Shown in pieces: positions 36,767 to 44,441 of a DNA stretch of 64,000 nt; within the stretch, counting starts at the first letter, position 1, and each line of letters begins with the position of its first letter. Both the position numbers and the translations under genes were made by a program. The notes below the pieces were generated by a model that did no database searches, was not told the origin of the DNA, and saw nothing but the letters and a program-made list of their open reading frames with translations. The stretch is from JBFWWP01 sp050246115 (GTDB lineage Bacteria > Planctomycetota > UBA8108 > UBA1146 > JAJFFE01): positions 1-64,000 of the forward strand of contig JBFWWP010000019.1 of the NCBI GenBank assembly GCA_050246115.1, in the 5' to 3' direction.

Positions 36767-37447
36767 TCAGGAAATCGACTCGTCGTTGGCGCGACCCTGC
36801 TCGACGTTCGCCAAGAGGTCGCCAGCCGCGGCGGCAACCTGCTCGCGATACTGGGGCAGCCGGCGTACGATCTCCGCCGGCGGGGGCGGGAGCCCGATGC
36901 GCTTGGCCACCTGACCGACCCTCACCCACAGCGCGTGGTCGTCGCCGTAGTCGAGCAAGAAGCGGGCCCGCTGGAATGCCCGCATCCGTCCCGCCAAATC
37001 GCCGGGCCGGACCAGGTAAGGCCGGACTGCCCGCTCCACCCAATCTGGATCGACCGCCGCGAGTGCCCGATAGTATCGATCCGGCAGGTCGGGTTCGGAC
37101 CGGGTGAGGGCTGCGTCGAGGAGCAACTCTGTCAGCAGATGCCCCAGGAAGTTCGCGCGGAACCTTGGCCCTGCGTCTCGGCAATGGTGCCGGAGGTCGG
37201 CCGTGATCGCGCCGCTGACCCGTTCGAAGGCGGCGCTTGCGTGGAAGGCGTGATCGTCTGCGAGGTGGCGGCGAACCCCGGCGATGAGCTCGGTCGTGGC
37301 CGGGCCGGCGTCGGGCGCTGCTTGTAATGGATGCCCGTGAGCGAGCCGCAGCTTGGGATCGCCGAACGCGAGCCAGTCGGGGACCGCGGTTCCGGCCACG
37401 AAGTGGGGCGAGCCGAGGTACGGGCGAGCGTGCGCGAGGAAGTTCAA
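36767..37447 (-). CDS. AcpH-like (DUF479) protein, possible acyl-carrier-protein phosphodiesterase
   Basis: 226 residues from TTG at 37447, chosen because GGAG lies 8 bases upstream and the family start 'MNFLAH' begins there; an ATG at 37483 has no ribosome-binding site. Features: NFLAHARPYLGSPHFVAG at the start, AVPDWLAFGDPKLRLAH, DDHAFHASAAFERVSG and FLGHLLTELLLDAAL, with His/Asp residues placed as in HD-like AcpH proteins. AcpH releases 4'-phosphopantetheine from ACP, but this planctomycete-type branch may act on something else. The gene is followed upstream by the duplicated array region. Confidence 0.65.
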   Translation of the reverse strand: MNFLAHARPYLGSPHFVAGTAVPDWLAFGDPKLRLAHGHPLQAAPDAGPATTELIAGVRRHLADDHAFHASAAFERVSGAITADLRHHCRDAGPRFRANFLGHLLTELLLDAALTRSEPDLPDRYYRALAAVDPDWVERAVRPYLVRPGDLAGRMRAFQRARFLLDYGDDHALWVRVGQVAKRIGLPPPPAEIVRRLPQYREQVAAAAGDLLANVEQGRANDESIS

Positions 37448-37526
37448 AACCGGATCTCCGTTGCCCAACCAAGAAACGAGCATCGAGGCCGCTGCCCCGA
37501 AACGAGCCCGTCCAGGTTTCGACGCC

Positions 37527-38168
37527 GAACCGTCGATAGTAATGGTTCGGGGTCGCGGTGGGCACCCGCGCACGGCGACTTTCGTTGGCCCGGCTGGACC
37601 CATTCGGATCGGGGAGGTCCCGCGCGGCCAATCCTGCGCGGCGTCAGGTGTCGATGCTGAGCCGGGGTTGTGCTAGGGCCCGTACACGGACTCAGCGAAG
37701 CGGGACACGGGCACTCGTACACGATCGGCAGGGAGCCAGAAGTGCAGCTGGACCACGAGGCCGGGTACGAGTACGAGTACGAGTACGAGTACGAGTACGG
37801 GGACGGGGACGGGGACGGGGACGGGGACGGGGACGGGGACGGGGACGGGGACGGGGACGGGGAGAGTCCGAACCGTCGATCGTAGTGGTTCGGGGTCGCG
37901 GTGGGCACCCGCGCACGGCGACTTTCGTTGGCCCGGCTGGACCCATTCGGATCGGGGAACTCCCGCGCGGCCAATCCTACGCGGCGTCAGGTGTTGTTGC
38001 TGAGCCGGGGTTGTGCTAGGGCCCGTACACGGACTCAGCGAAGCGGGACACGGACTCGTACACGATCGGAAGGGAGCCGGGAGTGCAGCTGGACCACGAG
38101 TACGAGTACGAGTACGAGTACGGGGACGGGGACGGGGACGGGGACGGGGACGGGGACGGGTACGGAAC
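37527..38168 (+). repeat. Tandem segmental duplication ending in hexanucleotide arrays
   Basis: Two copies of a ~340-bp unit start with GAACCGTCGAT at 37527 and 37870 (offset 343 bp). Each has about 235 bp of near-identical unique sequence, including the core 'ACGATCGGmAGGGAGCC', then an array. Copy 1 array: five GAGTAC then about ten GGGGAC (37769-37864). Copy 2 array: four GAGTAC then five GGGGAC (38095-38160). The SNF2 gene begins right after copy 2. Confidence 0.92.
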
Positions 38169-38177
38169 GGACATCGG

Positions 38178-41100
38178 TTGAGCTCGTCCCTGGCTCGTCG
38201 TTGGCTCGCGCACTTCCCGAAGGTCGTTCGGGAACGGGGTCGTCACTATGCGGATGCGAACCGAGTCGCCCTCGTGGAGTGCGACGCGCGCGGTATCCGC
38301 GCCGAGGTTCAGTGTTCGCAGGTGTACCACGTTCGGCTCGACCCGCGCGGGGACACACTGGCGGCCACGTGCGACTGCGCCCACTTCGGTCGCGCGGGCG
38401 TGTGCAAGCACTTGTGGGCGGTGATTCTCCGTGCGGAGCGGGAGTCCATCGACGCCCCTCGGCCGGACTCGGCCCAGCCCCGTCCGCTCGCTCCGATGGA
38501 CGGGGGGGTCGACGGCGGCGACGACGGCGTGCTGGTCACCGGCGCGCGCGCGCCCTCGCCGCCCGTCAGTGATTCGACGCCCCCCCTGATCTACGTGCTG
38601 CGGCCGGCGGACGGCGCGGTCGAACTCTACCGCGCGCGTACTCCGCACTCGCCCCCAGAGCCGCTTCGCATGCAACGGTCCGACGTGAAAGGGCTCCCCG
38701 ACCCGCTCGATCGTCGCCTGTTGTCGCTGCTCTTCGGTATCGAGGTCGACGATGCACCCGAGGGTTTCCGGATGTCGGAGGCGCCCTACCGAGTGGAGTG
38801 CTCGTCGTTTCAAGTCAACGACGGGAACTGTCGTATCTGGATCGAGCTGCTGAGTGCCACGGGCCGATTGATTCGGGCTGGGGCTGGTCCATCGCAGTCG
38901 CCGGTCCGCTGGTGCCCCGGACCTCCTTGGACGTTCGGCCTAGCGTTCGAGGTCGGCGCCGATCCGGAGGTGTTGCGGGTCGAGGGGAATGTGAGACGGC
39001 TCGGCGAACGGCATGCCGTCGCCGCCGTGGACGCGATCCTCGCGGGCGGAGTCGTGATCGTCGGTGGCGAGGCCACGCCGTTGGAACTCCATGGGCTGGA
39101 GAACTGGCTCGACCGAGTTCGGAGCGGGCCTTGGCGTGGACCGCGAGCCGACCTCGTCTTGGCGCTCAAGGACCTCGTGGAGCGGGCGGATCGCCCTTGG
39201 ATCGAGTTGCCCTCGTCGTGGCGCGTCGACGACGAAGCGCGCAGGCCGCAGCCGGTGTTGGTCCTACGCTTGGCGGACGGCGGGCGGGCCCGGCGGGAGA
39301 TGATTCCCGCACGCCTCCAGTTCGACTATGGCGCCCGGCGGGTGGGGGAACGCGAGTCCACACTGCGCGTGTGCGACATCGAGCGCGAGATCGTCTTTAC
39401 GCGTGATCTCGCGCACGAGGAGGAGGCGCGCCGAGAGCTGCTTGCTCTCGGTGGGCAGCTCGCGGACGTCGCCACGGGACACTTCGACTACCGCGTTCCG
39501 GCTGCGCGCTTCGGAGCGCTTGCGAGCCAACTCCTCGCGGCCGGCTGGGCCGTCGAGTCCAAGGAGCAACGCTTTCGCGGCAACGGTCGATTGTCGATCG
39601 AGGTGACCTCCGGGCAAGACTGGTTCGAATTGCACGGGAAGCTCGAGATCGGCGATGAAGTCGTGTCGCTCCCCAAGGTGCTCCACGCGCTTCGGCGCGG
39701 CGAGCGCGTCGTCGAACTCGGTGACGGGAGTCTCGGGTTGCTCCCCGAGGCGTGGGTGCGGCGCGTCGCGATGCTCACCCAGGTCGGGGCTGCCGATGGC
39801 GATCCCGTACGGTTCCGGGAGTCGCAGGGTTGGATCGTGAACGCCCTGCTCGCGGACCGCGAGAACGTCACGTACGACGACGCGTTCCGCGCGCTGCGCG
39901 AGAAGGTCGCGAGCTTCGATGGCATCAAGCCAGGGCACGAACCCGCCGGGTTTCGCGGGGAGTTGCGGCCTTATCAACGCCAAGCCCTCGGGTGGTTTCG
40001 GTTCCTTCGCGAGTATGGGCTCGGCGGCTGCCTCGCGGACGACATGGGATTGGGCAAGACCGTTCAGGTGCTGGCCATGCTCGAAGAACTCCGGGACGAG
40101 CCCGGGCGCCGCGGCGGCTCCTTGGTCGTCGCGCCACGATCGGTGGTCTACAACTGGATTCGCGAGGCCGAGCGCTTCAGTCCCCGCCTGCGCGTCCTCG
40201 AGTACACCGGGGGAGAGCGCAGCGAGCTGCTCCAAACTCTCGGCGACCACGACCTCGTCGTGACCTCCTACGGTGTGCTACGGCGGGATGCGATCGAGCT
40301 GGGCGAGCACGAGTTCGACTACGTGATCCTCGATGAAGCCCAGTCCGTGAAGAACCCGAGCAGCAAGACTTCCAAGTGCGCGCGGCTCTTGCGCGCGCGG
40401 CATCGCTTGGCGTTGACCGGCACACCGATCGAGAACCACATCTTTGATCTGTGGTCGTTGTTCGAGTTCCTGAATCCCGGAATGCTGGGTAGTTCGACGG
40501 CCTTCCACAGGCTGCTCGATCCCGCCGGTGATGAAGTCAGCGACGAACGCCGGACTCTCGCTCAAGCCCTCCGGCCGTTCTTGCTCCGGCGGACCAAGGC
40601 CCAAGTGGCCACAGAGCTCCCGGAACGAACCGAGCAAACGCTGTTTTGCGCCATGGGCAGCGAGCAGCAGGCGGTGTACGACGAACTGCTCGGGTACTAC
40701 CGGTCGAGCTTGCTCGCGCGCGTCGACCGCGAAGGGCTGGCGAGCTCCAAAATGCACGTGCTCGAGGCCCTCTTGCGATTGCGCCAGGCTGCGTGTGATC
40801 CGCGCTTGATCGATCCACTCTTCGCCCACGAGGCAAGCGCGAAGCTCGACCTATTGGTGCCGCATCTGCAGGAGATCGTCGAAGAGGGCCACAAGGCGTT
40901 GGTGTTCTCGCAGTTCACGAGCTTCCTCGCGCTCGTTCGCCAGCGACTGGACCGCGAGTCGGTCGCGTACGAGTACCTCGACGGCCGCACGCGCCAGCGC
41001 GAGGTCCACGTCGATCGCTTTCAGAACGACCCGGATTGTCGGGTGTTCTTGATCAGCCTCAAGGCCGGCGGGCTGGGGCTCAACCTGACGGCCGCCGAGT

Positions 41101-41342
41101 ACGTCTTCATCTTGGATCCCTGGTGGAACCCCGCGGTCGAGGCCCAGGCCATAGATCGGGCGCACCGAATCGGGCAGGAGCGACACGTGTTCGCGTATCG
41201 CATGATCTGTCGCAACACCGTCGAGGAGAAGATCCTGGCCCTGCAGCAGCAGAAGAAGGACTTGGCGGAGGCGTTGATCGGCGTCGAGAATCGGCTCCTC
41301 GAGAACCTTACCCGTGAGGACCTCGAACTGCTCCTCTCCTGA
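38178..41342 (+). CDS. SWIM zinc-finger SWI2/SNF2 helicase-like ATPase
   Basis: 1054 residues from TTG at 38178; the frame is open to 38013 but there it only encodes array-derived Arg-Val/Arg-Gly repeats. A SWIM zinc motif is at 65-78 (CDCAHFGRAGVCKH), binding DNA or protein. A middle domain of about 350 residues is followed by the SNF2 motor at about 590-1040: motif I DDMGLGKT, Ia VVAPRSVVYNW, II DEAQ, III LTGTPIENHIFDLWSLFEFL, V ISLKAGGLGLNLTAAEYVF and VI QAIDRAHRIGQ. Such bacterial SNF2 proteins remodel DNA-protein complexes using ATP. No restriction or defence gene is beside it. The start codon lies 10-18 bp past the hexanucleotide array, so array length may affect expression. Confidence 0.92.
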   Translation: MSSSLARRWLAHFPKVVRERGRHYADANRVALVECDARGIRAEVQCSQVYHVRLDPRGDTLAATCDCAHFGRAGVCKHLWAVILRAERESIDAPRPDSAQPRPLAPMDGGVDGGDDGVLVTGARAPSPPVSDSTPPLIYVLRPADGAVELYRARTPHSPPEPLRMQRSDVKGLPDPLDRRLLSLLFGIEVDDAPEGFRMSEAPYRVECSSFQVNDGNCRIWIELLSATGRLIRAGAGPSQSPVRWCPGPPWTFGLAFEVGADPEVLRVEGNVRRLGERHAVAAVDAILAGGVVIVGGEATPLELHGLENWLDRVRSGPWRGPRADLVLALKDLVERADRPWIELPSSWRVDDEARRPQPVLVLRLADGGRARREMIPARLQFDYGARRVGERESTLRVCDIEREIVFTRDLAHEEEARRELLALGGQLADVATGHFDYRVPAARFGALASQLLAAGWAVESKEQRFRGNGRLSIEVTSGQDWFELHGKLEIGDEVVSLPKVLHALRRGERVVELGDGSLGLLPEAWVRRVAMLTQVGAADGDPVRFRESQGWIVNALLADRENVTYDDAFRALREKVASFDGIKPGHEPAGFRGELRPYQRQALGWFRFLREYGLGGCLADDMGLGKTVQVLAMLEELRDEPGRRGGSLVVAPRSVVYNWIREAERFSPRLRVLEYTGGERSELLQTLGDHDLVVTSYGVLRRDAIELGEHEFDYVILDEAQSVKNPSSKTSKCARLLRARHRLALTGTPIENHIFDLWSLFEFLNPGMLGSSTAFHRLLDPAGDEVSDERRTLAQALRPFLLRRTKAQVATELPERTEQTLFCAMGSEQQAVYDELLGYYRSSLLARVDREGLASSKMHVLEALLRLRQAACDPRLIDPLFAHEASAKLDLLVPHLQEIVEEGHKALVFSQFTSFLALVRQRLDRESVAYEYLDGRTRQREVHVDRFQNDPDCRVFLISLKAGGLGLNLTAAEYVFILDPWWNPAVEAQAIDRAHRIGQERHVFAYRMICRNTVEEKILALQQQKKDLAEALIGVENRLLENLTREDLELLLS

Positions 41343-41395
41343 CCTGGTCCTCATGCTGGGCTGCCCGCGTCGCTCCGCGCTCGGACGCTACCGGG

Positions 41396-41418
41396 TGAAG
41401 TTGTTCTTGGGCGACTCC
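41396..41418 (+). repeat. Dispersed motif, copy 5
   Basis: TGAAGTTGTTCTTGGGCGAC followed by TCC, abutting the TAA stop of the GatB/YqeY gene (complement 41419-41421) in the 76-bp gap between convergent genes. Confidence 0.85.
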
Positions 41419-41877
41419 TTACCCCTGCGGCAGCCGCTGCTTCACGATGGCACTGACCGCGCCCACGTCCGCCCGGCCCTGGACCTGAGGCTTCAAGAGC
41501 GCCATGACCTTGCCCATCTCCCGAGCGCTCGTGGCGCCGGAGGCCGCGATCGCGGCGGCGATGAGCGCATCGATTTCCGCCGCGGTCAACGCCTGTGGGA
41601 GGTAGGCCGTGAGGATCTCGACCTCCATTGCCTCCTTGTCCACGAGGTCTTGGCGCCCGGCGGTGGCGTACTGCTCGATTGACTCCTTGCGTTGCTTGAG
41701 CATTTTGTCGAGGACGGCAAGCACGCCCGGCTCGTCGAGATCGATGCGTTGATCGACCTCGATCTGTTTGATGGCGGCAGTCAGCATGCGGAGGACGCCG
41801 AGGCGATCCTTGTCCTTCGCGCGCATGGCGTCCTTGACGTCGTTCGAGATCCGGGCCTTGAGGGTCTCGTTGCTCAC
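41419..41877 (-). CDS. GatB/YqeY domain-containing protein
   Basis: 152 residues, normal length. Typical N-terminus LKARISNDVKDAMRAKDKDR and core LGVLRMLTAAIKQIEVD, then EAMEVEILTAYLPQALT and the C-terminal MGKVMALLKPQVQGRADVG. The start is GTG at 41877 with AAAGG upstream. YqeY proteins share the tRNA-binding tail domain of GatB; they are thought to act in tRNA-linked amidation, but the exact role is unproven. Confidence 0.93.
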   Translation of the reverse strand: MSNETLKARISNDVKDAMRAKDKDRLGVLRMLTAAIKQIEVDQRIDLDEPGVLAVLDKMLKQRKESIEQYATAGRQDLVDKEAMEVEILTAYLPQALTAAEIDALIAAAIAASGATSAREMGKVMALLKPQVQGRADVGAVSAIVKQRLPQG

Positions 41878-41916
41878 CGGTGTGCCTTTCGTCGGGTTGG
41901 AAGCTCTGCGGGACTT

Positions 41917-44019
41917 CTACGCCAAACCCGCCTGCTGGAGCAACGCCTTGGGGCTGGGATCACGTCCCCGAAACGAGCGGAACACCGTGAGCGGATGCGT
42001 CCCTCCGCCGAGTTCGAGGAAGGTCTCACGGAAACGGCGGCCGGTTCGGGCGAGGGCCTCGTCGTCGTCCAACCCGGCCTCCTGGAACGCGGCGAAGACG
42101 TCGGCACTGAGGGCCTGTGCCCACTGGTAGCTGTAGTAGCCCGCGGCGTACCCGCCCGCGAAGATGTGCTGGAAGCTGCACAAGAAGCGATCCTCGGCAA
42201 TGGGCGGAATCACGGTAGTCATCTGCGCGACCCGCCGCTGTTCGTCGAACGGCGTGTCGGCGCCGAACGGGTCGAAACGGGAGTGCAGCGCCAAGTCGGT
42301 GAAAGCGAAGTGGAGCTGGCGGAGCAACAAGGTGCCGACTAGGTAGTGCCGTGCATCTCGCACGCGCTCGATCATCGAGTCGGGCAGTGGGTCGCCCGAT
42401 TCGACATGTCCGCTGATCTGACGCAACGTCGCAGGGTGATAGCACCAGTTCTCCATGAACAGGCTCGGGATCTCCACTGCATCCCACTCGACGTTGTTCG
42501 TGCCGGCGGCCAATGAGTCGTCGACTCGCGTGAGCATGTGATGCAGCGCGTGCCCGAACTCGTGAAACAGGGTCTTGACCTCATCGAAGCTCATGAGCGA
42601 GGGCTGCCCATTCAACGGTGGTGCTTGGTTGCAGATCACCAAAGCGACCGGCAATCGGACGTCGCGACCGGGCGGCGCGTGCAGCCGGCTGCGGTCGACG
42701 CAGCCGGACATCCACGCACCCCCGCGCTTCTCCTGGGGGCGACTGAATGGGTCGAAGTAGAACCCGGCGATCTCGTTGCCGCTCTCGTCCAAGATCTCGT
42801 AGTAGCGCACGTCGTCGTGCCAGATTCCGGAAGCTCCATCGGCCGCTCGCACGCGAATGCCGAAGAGTCGCTCGCACAGATCGAACAGGCCTTGGAGCAC
42901 TCGGTCGAGTGGGAAGTAGGGTCGGAGGTCCTCGTCCCGAAGGTCATGAAGCTGCTCGCGCAGCCGTTCGGCCCAGTAGGGGACATCCCACTGCGCGAGG
43001 TGCTCCGAAGCCGGGAAACCTTGCTCGTGCGCAAACGCCTCGACTCGCGCGAGGTCGACCTGGGCGGCGGGCAGCGCCGCGCGGCGCAGTTCCTCGAGGA
43101 GTGCCTCGGCATCGGCCAGGCGTCCCGCCATCTTGCTCGAGAGGCTCAAGCTGGCGTAGTCGGCGAAACCGAGCAGCTGCGCGGCCTGCTGCCGGAGGGC
43201 GAGGGTCCGGGTAATCAAGGGCGTGTTGTCCGAGGTACCCGAACCGGCGCGCGTGACCATGGCCCGGTAGATTTGTTCGCGCAGATCGCTGCGTGTGCAG
43301 TGTTCGAGGAACGGGCGATAGCTGGGCGCGTCCAGCGTGAACCGCCAGGGACCTCGCCGGGCGTCGGCTTCCGGGTACCCATGTTGGCGCGCGGACTGGG
43401 CCGCTAGTTCGAGGGAACTCGCAGGTAGGTCCGCGACCGCGCTCGGATCCGAGATCAGGAGCGAGTACGCTTTCGTGGCGTCCAAGAGCTGGTTGCTGAA
43501 ACGGGTCCGGGTTTGGGCGAGCTCGAGCCAGATCGCGTTCAACTGCTCCCGGTCTCCCGCGCTGAGCTCGGCGCCGCTCTCGCGCGCGCGTCGAATCAGA
43601 CTCTCGACGATGCGGCGTCGCGGCGGCTCCAGGAGATCCCAGGAGTCCGACTGCACGAGTTCTTGCAAGCGTGCGTAGAGTGGCTGACTTTGACGGAGCT
43701 GGAGTTCGAACCGCACGAGCTCGGGTTGAACGAGCTCGAAGGCGGCTCGCAGTTCGGCGCTGTTCTTGACCGCGAGCAGGTGCTCGATCATGCCACGGGC
43801 AAAGTACAGGTCGTTGCGAATCCGGTCGAAGGGCTCGACCAATCCGTCCCACGTCGAGGTCGCGCTCTGCTCGAGTTCGCTGAGCTTCTCGGCGAGGCGG
43901 GCCAGCAGCTCGCGGATGCCGGGCTCGACGTGGTCGGCCGTTACGTCGGCGTAGCGGGGGAGTCGACGGGTGTCGAGCAGCGGGTTGGGGGAACTCGAAG
44001 CTTGCATGGTCGCAGCCAA
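41917..44019 (-). CDS. M3 family oligopeptidase (oligopeptidase A-like zinc peptidase)
   Basis: 700 residues. The zinc motif is HEFGHALHH in LFHEFGHALHHMLTR, with the third ligand Glu in the downstream helix (WDAVEIPSLFMENW). The N-terminal helical half and the C-terminal GGYAAGYYSYQWAQALSADVF are those of PrlC/OpdA. It degrades short peptides in the cytoplasm, including cleaved signal peptides in enterobacteria. The start is TTG at 44019 (AAGGAG six bases upstream), or ATG at 44007. The yqeY start lies about 40 bp past its end; probable operon. Confidence 0.94.
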   Translation of the reverse strand: MAATMQASSSPNPLLDTRRLPRYADVTADHVEPGIRELLARLAEKLSELEQSATSTWDGLVEPFDRIRNDLYFARGMIEHLLAVKNSAELRAAFELVQPELVRFELQLRQSQPLYARLQELVQSDSWDLLEPPRRRIVESLIRRARESGAELSAGDREQLNAIWLELAQTRTRFSNQLLDATKAYSLLISDPSAVADLPASSLELAAQSARQHGYPEADARRGPWRFTLDAPSYRPFLEHCTRSDLREQIYRAMVTRAGSGTSDNTPLITRTLALRQQAAQLLGFADYASLSLSSKMAGRLADAEALLEELRRAALPAAQVDLARVEAFAHEQGFPASEHLAQWDVPYWAERLREQLHDLRDEDLRPYFPLDRVLQGLFDLCERLFGIRVRAADGASGIWHDDVRYYEILDESGNEIAGFYFDPFSRPQEKRGGAWMSGCVDRSRLHAPPGRDVRLPVALVICNQAPPLNGQPSLMSFDEVKTLFHEFGHALHHMLTRVDDSLAAGTNNVEWDAVEIPSLFMENWCYHPATLRQISGHVESGDPLPDSMIERVRDARHYLVGTLLLRQLHFAFTDLALHSRFDPFGADTPFDEQRRVAQMTTVIPPIAEDRFLCSFQHIFAGGYAAGYYSYQWAQALSADVFAAFQEAGLDDDEALARTGRRFRETFLELGGGTHPLTVFRSFRGRDPSPKALLQQAGLA

Positions 44020-44441
44020 TGGCGCTCCTTTGGTTGGTCAACGGGGCGAGTTGCCGGGATTATGTCACGGCACGCCCAGCGCTGCCAGACGTTGCCGGGC
44101 CCCGCCAAAGACCCATGGAACGTCCACGGCCACCCAAGAGAAAGAGAAACGGTCCGCCCGAAGTCTTGCGACTCCCTGGCGGACCGTGCGGGTTTGTGGT
44201 GCTCGAGTGTCGTTGCTGGACAAGGTGCCTTGGGACAACCGCCGGGGACAACCGCCCGAGGACAGCCGCCCGAGGACAACCGCCCGGGATACCGCCCGAG
44301 GATAACCGCCCGGGGACTCGGCCCCGGCTACCCGTGCGAGCCTGCCCGGTCTGGGTTACCCGAGTCACCCGCAGGGCAGCGACCCGGTTCCGGCCATTGC
44401 CTTTACCCGAACGGTTCGTACCGGTCGACGCGCCTGCGGAC
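44020..44441. other. Intergenic region with a minisatellite
   Basis: Nothing recognised except the 14-bp tandem repeats at 44232-44311. Confidence 0.55.
44232..44311. repeat. 14-bp degenerate tandem repeat
   Basis: Six units of GAGGACAACCGCCC or close variants (two shortened to 12 bp). They are intergenic, upstream of the oligopeptidase gene and downstream of a dockerin-protein gene. Confidence 0.85.

Noticed and set aside
37763..38168. CRISPR array
   Set aside because: The repeats are contiguous hexamers without unique spacers; no cas genes are in the window.
38178..41342. SNF2 gene as part of a DISARM-like or other defence system
   Set aside because: No methylase, nuclease, phospholipase or other defence partner lies beside it; neighbours are housekeeping genes.
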